Below, piece after piece: positions 48,701-60,700 of a DNA stretch of 64,000 nucleotides. Position numbers and translations under genes: made by a program. Each line of letters opens with the position of its first letter. Position 1 is the first letter of the stretch. Below the pieces are notes generated by a model. The model was not told the origin of the DNA. It was given only the letters and a program-made list of their open reading frames with translations, and ran no database searches. Source of the stretch: Pteria penguin (taxonomy: Eukaryota; Mollusca; Bivalvia; Pterioida; Pteriidae); the NCBI GenBank assembly GCA_035048485.1, contig CM068587.1, positions 29,096,534-29,160,533 on the forward strand. Reading direction: 5' to 3'.

Positions 48701-51700
48701 TTATTTTTCTTCTTTCAAGGTCAAACCTATAGTAGATAACGGTGATATTGTCCTTGGCGTGAACACAACCTTCCTTTAATGTAAAATGATTTTGAAAGTT
48801 ACATATGCTATTAGAAAACATGCACCATGATATGAATGGTATGCATACATATGCATTCCCTCCTGAATATTGTACATGTCTAAAAAATACTAAGCTCATG
48901 ACAAAATTAAATACAAGAGCTGGGACTTGGTTATCAGGTAGACTGAAGAGTTGTGCTGGTCCTCAGTGTAGCCTCTCGGCTCTGTCAAGTGCGAGTTCGA
49001 ATCTCAATCAGGGCAAATGAGAAAGTCTGCAAGAGTATCTCTAACATTTGTGACTTTCATTGGATGCATTTGTTACTACCACGCCCTAACACTGATAAAA
49101 TCCTGGTACGGCATAATGATCAAACAATCAATAAACCAGGAAGCAATTTATACAGGAGATAGTATGCTCTGCTCTGAAAGCAGGTAAATCCTACAACTCT
49201 CCATGACCTTTTGACCTTACATTAAGCAGTCAGTAGGAACAGTATATATAAGACCTACCTTCTTTCTTTCATCAAATCCAGTCATGATCACGAGGACATG
49301 TTCTGCTATGTACGAGCTGGCGTCTAATGGTATGGGCTGACAGGATATCGGAGCCGACCCCTCCGTCATGGCAGTGTGTGTCAATGAACCAATCAGAGTC
49401 CAGGACAGAAGGCGGATATGTCCAATACAATCTGTAAATTCCTTAGGACTGTAATTAAAAAAACCCCAATAAACCAACAATTCAATGATTTACCCTTTAT
49501 GTTATGATTTCTGATTTTGCTGTTATTTTTCATATTTCTATAAACTATAGTTTCTGCAGATTTTGGTAAAAACTTCAAGAATTATGAGAAAAAAAAGTCA
49601 TATTATATTTCTATTGCATATCAATGTCATAATTCTCATGTTATTTCTTTTCTCCATTCCATTTAAAATAAAGGTCTTCATTAAAGATATTCAAAGAAAT
49701 TATAAAAAAAAATTGTGATTAAAACTGGAATTATTGCTCTCTGGGATAGCTTTCTGGACACTTACCCCTGTTGGACGGTTGAAGGGGGATGATACAACCA
49801 AGGAAGATATCGGGCAATTGCTCGATTTTCCCGTCCATTTCCTCTAGTGATTTCCAGTGCCACAAACTGAGCTATACCAGACTTCAGCTGATTCCCAAGT
49901 GTATCCTCATTTAAGCTTGAGGTACCACTCTTCATATTATTCTGAAATTACATGTATTACTAACCTATCATCATAAAAAGAAAAAAAAAATAGAAGCATT
50001 AAAACCTTGTTGAACGATTGAGCTTAATTCTGTAGTATACAGTTACAATAAATTGAGATACTGTTCTGAACGAAAATCTAAAATTTTCACCTTTTGAACT
50101 ATTTGTTAAAAATGCTGTTATGCTATGTTATAACCTGCAAACTATAAAACCTTACATTAAAATTTTACTGTAAAATACTTGTGAGCATGGAGAATTCTTC
50201 ACTTTATCTTAAAATTACATGCATGCAATTTATCTTAAATGCATAATCTATAAGACTATATCTAAAAAATTGATGTTGACCAAGACAAGTTCAGTAAAAT
50301 CTTCTTTTCACTGACCTTGACCTTGGTTAGAGTGTGGAGGTCAGCAACAAAGTCTGTACATTCATGAAGGTGATCTCTCATACACTCAGCTGCACAGGTG
50401 CTCATCAACATGTGTGAGTGTGTGTGATACAGCTCAATCATATCACTGATGATATTGGTGGATCCAAGGGTACCACCAGCATCCAAGACCACAAACTGAA
50501 GAAGAAATACATTATATTATTAATAGTATTAGTGGACCACAGGGTACCACCAGCATCCAAAACCACAAACTGAAGAAGAAATACATTATATTATCAATAG
50601 TATTAGTGGACCCCTGGGTACCACCAGCATCTAAGACCACAAACTGAAGAAGAAATACATTATATTATCAATAGTATTAGTGAACCCCAGGGTACCACTA
50701 GCATCCAAGACCACAAACTGAAGAAGAAATACATTATATTATCAATAGTATTAGTGAACCCCAGGGTACCACTAGCATTCAAGACCACAAACTGAAGAAG
50801 AAATACATTATATTATCAATATTATTAGTGAACCCCAGGGTACCACTAGCATCCAAGACCACAAATTGAAGAAGAAATACATTGTATTATCAATATATTG
50901 GATGACCTCAGGGTACCAGCTGCATATCTGCAGACCACAAACTGAAGAAGAAATGCATGTCATCATCAAGAGTCCTGAATGACCTCAGGGTATTATCAGC
51001 ATCCACTAACACAACCTGAAGAGTACATAATTATATCACATGAATGGTTACACTGGTGCACCTCGTAGCATCACTACCATCCAGGACCACAACCGGAAGA
51101 GTACATAATTATATCACATGAATGGTTACACTGGTGCACCTCAGAGCATCACTACCATCCAGGACCACAAGCCGAAGAACAAACCCTACTTGTAAAATAA
51201 ACTGTTATAAATACAAGAGAAATGACAGAATGTTGAGACTGCTCCAGTAGTTTTCTTCATGACCAAAAAAAAAATTGTCACCCAGTTCAAAATCTGTATG
51301 GAGAGATCAATGCATTTTTATACCTACAGAATTTTTGAATACGTAATTGTGCATTTGAGAACTAAGTATTACAAATCAGACAGACAAACATGGAAATAGA
51401 AGTAGCCAAAAAATGTCTGTCCATCAAGCACTGTGGACACATATATACAAGTATGATATCCTATTTAATTCTATATAGATGGACCTCAGAATGCTGACAA
51501 CATCAAGGATATCAAAGTGACAGAATGCTAACAACATCAAGGATATCAAAGTGAAAGAATGCTGACAACATCAAGGATATCAAAGTGATAGAATGCTGAC
51601 AACATCAAGGATATCAAAGTGATAGAATGCTGACAACATCAAGGATATCAAAGTGAAGAAGATTCAAAAATGTGCTGACACATGTAATCACAATAGTGCC

Positions 51701-54700
51701 AAACAAGAGCAGCGCCTAGTGTGACATAATACGCCTGTCGCTTAGTTTGAAGGAATGAAATTTTAAAGTATGGAAACATTCCCCCTTTGACCTTGAAAAT
51801 CAATAGGGTTCATCTTCCAGTCATAGTAAGTAAGTGTGCAAAGTTTTAAAACTCTAGCATAACAGTTTGGTCTGTACCTTGTTTACCAGTTGCATTCTCA
51901 AGAATTTACAATTTTTTGCCCTTAAAATGACCTTAACCTTTGAAAATCAATAGGGTTAGTCTTTATGCTATAAGAAATAAGTGTACCAAGTTTGAAAGTC
52001 CTAGCTTAAACGGTATGGTCTGTATCATGTTAACAAGTTGCCGACAGATCCACGGACCCACAGATTCACAATGCCATACCATAATATGTCCGTATAAAAA
52101 ACCAAAAGATTCACAAGTGTCTTCAAGCTTTACAGGTGACAATGAATAGCAGAAAATGTTCACCATGTACTTTCAAAGGAACTATTTCTGCTGACAATCA
52201 GAAATGCAAATACATTTCAGGATATAGATAAATCAACATACCTGCAGTAGAAGTAAGAAATTTTCATCAGGTAGACTCTGTTTGAACTTGATGGCCTGTA
52301 CCAGTTCAAATATGACTGTTCTTGTCAAGTACAGTTTATCACGCTCCTGGTGGAAAGTTAAAACCTCAAAGTTTATTTCCATGGTATCACATCAGATTAC
52401 TTTAAGTCTTGATTGAATTTGATATCACACATTGAATTATTTGCTTTAGTAATATTTGCAATTTCCTTATAATATAATAAACAAAATACAATACGGTACA
52501 TTAGATATCATTGTGAAAATCTGCCGAATCCAAAGTGTCAATAAATATTTTCAATAATATTGTGAATAGACAGAACAGTAAGTCCACATTTCTTATTCAC
52601 AATTCCATCATTTTAAAATCTTTGGGTTTTTGTGTGTATTGTAATGACAACAAGGACATAGTGTAATTTACCTTGGCAAAGATTCTGTTACACAAAGTAC
52701 ATATGTCCATCAGCTGCTGTAACTTGAAGGGACAGTTCTGGATGGTGAAACTCAGTAACTTTGAGAAAGGCTCTAAAATAGACTACAGAAACAGAAATAG
52801 ATGATACATACTGGAGCATTATAGTTTAATGTGTATTTCTCTGGCTTTCTGAAAATACTTCATATGGATGCAATTACATCTCGGTATAGTCTATTCTAGT
52901 GGATTCCTAGCAAAGGAAATTTAACAGAACAACAAAAAACCCTCTTTTTCAGTACAAAATATCCCAGGGGATTCCTAGCTAAGCCTATACATTAGAATCA
53001 TCAACTTTGTCTTAATTTAAATCTATACCAACAACAAATAGTTGACATCAAACTGTGCAATCTATCATTTATCAGAAATTCAACCTTTATGCTGACCTTC
53101 CTTTAAATGCACTGTTTTAATTATTCTCCACACCTTTTTAAGTTTTAATCACTGTATAAAGTCATTAAGATGGATTTATGTGATATAATACGTACATATT
53201 TCAACTACCATAACAATATGCAAAAATACAAAGCTAAGTTACACTGGGAGCAGGTTGATCTGTTATTACAAAGTTTTAATGACCGATGATGATCGCTACT
53301 CACCCTGGTGTTTCCGATCCCTGATACTTTCAACAGAGAGGTGAGGATCTTGAGAAGAGCTGTTGTGTCACATGGGTTGGGTAGGATCAGTGGCAGCTTG
53401 CGTAGGAAGATATCGAAATCTCGGATGATGCTACTCCACATGGGTATGGAGGTCTCGAGGGTTATGCAGTTCATGTAAGTGGCCAGGTTCTCCAGTATCA
53501 GTAGAATACTCTCACACGGCAAAGTTTTACGGTTGTTTAATCCCTGCAGTTACATTCAATTGATAACGATTGCAAAATCTTTTCCTGTACTATGTTTTTA
53601 AGGATCATAACTAATCTTCATTATCACAATATACCTTTGAAATTCTAATGAAAATAGGACTAAGATATCACTTTTATTACTCTTATAAAGCACTGTCTTA
53701 TTATCTATAGTCCACATGCAGCACATTTCTTTAGTTTATAGCAAAATACATAATAATTGCACACTTAGTAACATTCTTTTAAAAATAAAGCACAATATTT
53801 AACAGTAAAGAATATAATTCCCTCAATTCAGAATTGCTATAAATGTACATTTAAACCTCTTACCTCTAACAGAAACTGTATAGGAGAATGACAGGTGAGT
53901 TCAGGGAAGTCCACCAGAGCTGCTGCCATGGTCTTGAAAAAGTGAGTATCTACTGAAGCAAGAAATATCAAAATATAGGGTCAAGGATTAAAATGGGGGT
54001 CAACTAACAAGGAAACTTGTAACTATGAATAAAGTTTGACTACAATAAATTCATACATATGGGCTGATCATGTGGTTGTTAAATGTGTTTATGAAACACT
54101 CTGCCCCCAGTCTAATTAAAATCTGATGTACCCGATTTGCTTCCGCGCTTCGGGGTGTGTAAGCAGATCAAGAACATCCAATTTTAATTAGACTGACTAT
54201 GCCCCCTGATCATTGAGTCTGGGAAGGAAGGGGGAGGAGGTATATAACCTTGGTGCTTCCAAAGTTAACTAGGATAAATCAACTATGTATGAAGATCTAA
54301 AGGATCTAAATGTAGTCCACCCTCTGTATAAAGGTCAACTAGGGGAAAACTTCAAAGAAACCTTTATAAAAAGCTGCATAAAGGTCACCTTGGGGAAAAC
54401 TTCAAAGAAATTTTTTGTAAAGGTTTAAATTTCAATAAAACATAGAAAATATTAATTTCTAAAGCAACCTTTATAAGCTGGTGACCTTTAATGAAGGTGA
54501 CCATTAAGGCAGTTTTATGAAACATGTACTCCTTTTAGTAAATGGTGGAAAGTGAAAAAATATATAATACCTTCAAAATTGCTTTGAAACAGCATGGGGA
54601 ATATTCCATTGGGAGCAAGCTGGTGTAACACACACCTGAGGAACTGTCTAGCTATACTGACACAGTTACCTGGAACCATCATGTTACTGAAAAACAATCA

Positions 54701-57700
54701 TCATGGTACTGTTTGCATAAAATCATGGCAGAATATAAACAATTCCTCTTATCTAGTCTCTTAGTGTGGAATATGGTACTTCATCTTTGATCTTAGAATA
54801 AATGAAAAATTAATTAACAGGACATTTGGTCATCACTTGATTTATAGGGATTTTCTATACATGTATTGGTTAAGTAATTTTTATCACTTGATTTATAGGG
54901 ATTTTCTATATTGGATAAGTAATTTTCATCACTTGATTTGTAGGGATTTTCTATATTGGATAAGTAATTTTTATCACTTGATTTATAGGGATTTTCTTTA
55001 TTGGATAAGTCATTTTTATCACTTGATTTATAGGGATTTTCTTTATTGGATAAGTCATTTTTACATTAGGCACATGATATGTTGAGAGTCAGTGCTTTAA
55101 ATACAAAGACTTCAGAGCAAAGGTATATACAGTTACTGATATATATTGCCATTGTCGCAGAAAAAATTAAATATCTTTTCTATCTACTTGCTAAGAGGCT
55201 AATTTGCTGAGTTGTAAAGAAACAAACAATGTTGAGACATTAAATGATAGCAAAAACAAAACTTAATGTTTAATTCTCCTCTATTGTAAAATAAAAATTA
55301 CCTATCTGCCTGCCAAACATAAGGACTGCTTGATGCTATCCTGCAGAGAAAAATTACACAAATATGTATCAATACAATATAAACTATCTTGTCAACAAGA
55401 TAATATCTGCCATCCAGTCAAAATCAAAGCCTTCAAGGGATATATCAAACACTTTGATGACTTGCATGCTAAGTTGTAATGTTTTACTGAAATGATTTTG
55501 AAATCTGGAGGAGGGCAAATTCTGTTTTGATCAATGCCTTTTTATAAACCTACAAAATTTGTAAGGGCCATGTATCAACGTGTATATAATTCTGTCTATT
55601 TTATGCCATTTATGAAGATTACTAATATGAAAATTGACCTGACCTTGACACACTTTGTAATGTTTCCAGGAGAAGAGGAGTTGCTAGGGACGGTTCTCTG
55701 TGTATGAAAGTCGCTAATACAATTATGCAGTAACCAATGGTATCCTCGTCATATTGCTCCAGAATGGTGCCACATTCTGAGCACCGGTCCACCATCACAT
55801 TCTCGCCATACCTACTGCTACATACTTTCTTGGTTGATTTACTCTTGTTGAGTAGTTCAGTTCTTCTGGTTCTACGCCTGAAAGGAATATTAATACTGAT
55901 AAATACTGACAACCTGTGTTTACTTATGAATGTACATTTGGAGGAAAGTCATACTTTGGTAGACCTTGTGCTGATGAGGTAAAAAACCAGGCAGGAATGT
56001 ACCGGTAGGTAGATCCAGTGCAGTGCTTTAGCCCTTTCAAGCACATGAGTCTCCATAGAGTCTGTGACGACATTGTTTCCTGGACAATCACTCAAACCTT
56101 TATGTTTGTATATCAGTCCATGGAATATATACATGGATAACAATTCAGAAGCTAGGAAGAAACTTATCTAATATAAATAAATGTTCATTACCCTGCTGGC
56201 TTATTCTGTATTTCCTCTGTCACTGGTTCATTCAACTCTGGAAACACTTTTTGTAATTCCACTGTCATTAGTCCTGTTTTTCGTGCTTTACGCTGACGAA
56301 AATTAGGTTTTGATCCCTGGAATCCCCCAGGGACTTTCTTCTCTCTTCCTGTAATTCCGAGTTAAAATACAAAAGTACAATGTGAACATAACATGAATGG
56401 ACATAGATCATTTTACTTACATAACATTAGCTTTATACACAACTGAGGAATCTCTTGATCCAACTTAACCATACCCATTACATAGTTTCATTGTTACGTC
56501 TCAGCTAAATTCATGTTTGATGGGCCCTTTATTTATGACCTCATAATGAAAAAGGGTGCCAAAAGGTGCAATGTCAGGTATTTGATGATCAGTCTATGGT
56601 CTTAGAAGAATGTGACATTCAAAAATTTTTCAATCGTTCCATTTATGACATTAAAAAAAAGCACTTTTTTGCAATCTTAATTTTTCTACTTCCCCTAAAT
56701 TACACTTCATTTACAATGTTCCTTTAATACAGGGCTGGTGTACACCTACGTTTACCATAAATTTACATCACTAAGTAATACAGATGCAGGTCCCTTCATT
56801 AAAAGGGGTTGATTTGACATCCAGCGGTAGGTGATAGAGATGTTTGGAGATTTTCAAGTTTCTGATTTTTAATAAACTACAATTGGACAACTACAGAAAT
56901 ACCCCTTATATGTTAGATTTTTAATCGTTTATGTTTTCATCCAACACCTGGATTATTTCTCCTATGTGGTGGCTACCAGAGTTTGGCGATGGAATAACTA
57001 TACAAACCAGATAAAAAAAAACAGAAAAAAGTTTCGGCAGGTACAGTTGCACATCCTCCAACTTGCCTCAATAAGGAATTACACTTGATTAGTCACAGGT
57101 CAGAGGGTGCAGTAAGTTCCAGCACCATGATTTAGCTCATTTTCAATTCTCTTAAAATCAATATCAAATAACATTATGAGATGCTAAGATGATGTTGGAA
57201 GTATACCTCTATTCTCCTCTTGTGTGTCTGCGTCTCCAGAGTCTGTCACAGTACCATGTTTCTCGGAGTCAGCATCAGAAGTTGTCTGGGTCTTCTCGCT
57301 GTCCTCTGCAGCACTCTCACCTTCTGATACACAGTCCTGACTGAGGTCTGTAGTACCTGGGGTGTGTGAGCTAGAAGCATCAGTAATACTGCTACTAATC
57401 TGTGATTCTTTTGTTGAAAATGCTGAAGATTCCTCGTGAACTGAGACTGTATGATCTTTATTGGCCAACGTACCACTACCATCAGTAAACTCCTGGATCT
57501 GTTTGGCTATAACGGTGTCCACGCTAGAAGAGGTGTCTTGAACAGGTGATGTATCAATTCTAGCGGGAGAAGTGGAGCGGGCTGGCTCAGAGGGAGTCAG
57601 CCTCTTTCTGCCTGGAGATACTGGTGACTTCTGAAAAAGGAGACTTCAATACTTATTACAGGATAATTTACTTTCCATTCCAAGTTATCTGCATTATATA

Positions 57701-60700
57701 TTCAATTCATTATACCACTTATAAATTTATTTATACATGTATTTGATTGGTTGTCTTGATCACTGACAAACATATTTTGTCTTCTATGAAATATACTTTT
57801 ATTACTCTGTAAAGATGAACATGTGTAGGTGATTTGCCTACCTTACGATTTGTATTTTGTGTACAAGGTTATGGGCCATTTTACTCTATGATTTAACTAC
57901 CTGATGATATGTATCTTGTGGTGTGCATTATGGGTTGTTCACTCTATGATTTATCAACCTGAGGATCTGTATTTTGTGTTGCGTGTTATGGGTCGTTTAC
58001 TCCATGATTTGTAGACCAGAGGAGCTGTATTTTGTTTCGATCATTATAGGTCATAGTACTCTATGATTCACCTACCTGATGATCTGTATTTTGTTTCGAT
58101 CATTATAGGTCATAGTACTCTATGATTCACCTACCTGATGATTCATGTTTTGAGTTGGTGGTTGAGGATCATTATATTCTATTATCTGCCTTGGAGGTTT
58201 CCTATGAGGAGGTCTAAATGGTGTCTCAATTAAGGAGGATGCTGGTGCATCAGGACTGGGAGGAACCAGATTTTGGAGAGACAAGTCTTTCTGTTCTTTT
58301 GTCTTTGGGCTCTGCGGTGGAGTTTCTGTCTCTTGAATATTCTCCAAGTTGTTCATTTTTGATGAATCTGTAACAAAAAGAGAACACTTCATTGAAAGTT
58401 GTTTTATAAACTCTATACAGCAAATACTCCACCCTACAATATTTATTGGGAAATCTTCCTTACTAGAATGCAATATCAAGATCATCATTTCCTCATTAAT
58501 AGTAAATATAATTTGATATATGAGAAGAAGAGATACAAAGGGAGCAGGGTCCGGCGCCATAAACTGAGAATATACTTAAGTCAAAAATTTCATTTTAATT
58601 TATTTCATTATCAAACTTTCAAATATATTTTAATGCAGAATTGTTTACTTCTGTTTATCAGTAGAATAAAACTATATAAAATCCAAATATCAGTGATTAA
58701 TTCATTGATGAACGGAAGAATACGAATTTTTGACTTAAGTATATTCTCAGTTTATGGCGCCGGACCCAGAACAGAGGTCATTTTCAGCGTTCAATGTAAA
58801 TACCACATATCATGTAAAATTAATCATGAAAATTCCCCTGTGTTGGCATCTTTCTCTCATTCATACTCACATACTGATATATAAAATAAATACAGTAAAT
58901 GTAGAAGTTTCTTTTAAATAATGAATATTTGAAACAATGCAAGAGTGGAGATCAACATGCAGCTATCTTCAATACACCGATCCACTTTTCAGCATAGAAA
59001 GTGATGTTTGGCGGACTTTTGATTGTTTTACTTATGACGTCATAGTCAAATGTCCGACTTGTCCAACCTTCCGTGACGTCATCATAGTCGTATTTTGCGC
59101 TAAAATGCTTAACATTCAACGGAAGTGGATCGGTGTATTGGGACACGGAGTGAGAAAAGGAAGTAATTGGGGTGGCAGTGTTAGATCGACTCTTTTGAAG
59201 GATTACATGTACTACAGTGTAAACAATCTAAAGTAAACGAGTGGTATGATCTCACTTGATAGAAAGTTATTCCACTACAATGCTGCTAATTAAGTTAATA
59301 TTACTAAAAGTAAAATAGCAAATAACAACATTAGAGTCTTACCTTTACCTCTGGGTACAGAAGGACTAGGGGGGATAAATCCGTCTTCATGTACTTTATT
59401 GCAACGGTGATGTTGGGCATCTACAGTATTGATGACCACTCGGATTAAGGTGAGTATGATGGCCGATGCTGGAGAAATGTAGAACTGGTACTGTAAAAAT
59501 AATACCAAAACCTTATTACACAGATCTGATAAAAGAACCAGAGGATGCGCAGAATCAGAAGCTCTAATGAGTACATTGTTCATAACATTAATTTAGAATT
59601 CATTATCGATACAAAACTATTAAAGAAAACAGTTCCAAACACTAAATTCACTTTGCAAGAAATATAGGTTGATTGATTTACACTTGATCAGTATCAAAGT
59701 TGCCAATAATCTTGTGTGAAAGAAAGATAATGATTTGCAACATAATAAGCATTCCTAAATAGTGAAAGCATTTCTTAACAGTGTGGTACATGTATTCATA
59801 TTATTTGGTTAAAATGAAAAAAGTGCATTAACAACAGTGACTTTCCTTTTCTGTATCTCAATTACATATTTGTGATTCTTACACAAGAAGGAATACTATT
59901 AAATGTCTGCTTAATTGACATTTGCTACATGTCTTACCTTGTATAAGATAACGAGAAGCCTTGTGAGCCAGGATATCTGTTACATGTCTTACCTTGTATA
60001 ATATAACGAGAAGCGTTGTGAGCCAGGATATCTGTTACATGTCTTACCTTGTTTAAGATAACGAGAAGTGCTGTGAGCCAGGATCTCTGCTACATGTCTT
60101 ACCTTGTATAAGATAACGAGAAGCGTTGTGAGCCAGGATATCTGCTACATGTCTTACCTTGTATAAGATAACGAGAAGCGTTGTGAGCCAGGATATCTGC
60201 TACATGTCTTACCTTGTATAAGATAACGAGAAGCGTTGTGAGCCAGGATATCTGTTACATGTCTTACCTTGTATAAGATAACGAGAAGCATTGTGAGCCA
60301 GGATATCTGTTACATGTCTTACCTTGTATAAGATAACGAGAAGCGTTGTGAGCCAGGATGTCTGTTACATGTCTTACCTTGTATAAGATAACGAGAAGCG
60401 TCGTGAGCCAGGATATCTGTTACATGTCTTACCTTGTATAAGATAGCGAGAAGCCTTGTGAGCCAGGATATCTGTTACATGTCTTACCTTGTATAAGATA
60501 ACGAGAAGCGTCGTGAGCCAGGATATCTGTTACATGTCTTACCTTGTATAAGATAACGAGAAGTGTTGTGAGCCAGGATATCTGCTACATATCTTACCTT
60601 GTATAAGATAACGAGAAGCGTGGTGAGCCAGGATGTCTGTTACATGTCGTACCTTGTATAAGACAGCGAGAAGCGTCATGAGCCAGGATATCTGTTACAT

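Noticed and set aside
48930..49020. Separate tRNA gene or SINE head
   Set aside because: Only a B-box-like motif is present; no clear A box or tail.
58399..58884. 161-codon plus-strand ORF
   Set aside because: Overlaps UNC79 exon w4 in antisense and the inverted-repeat element; no motif.
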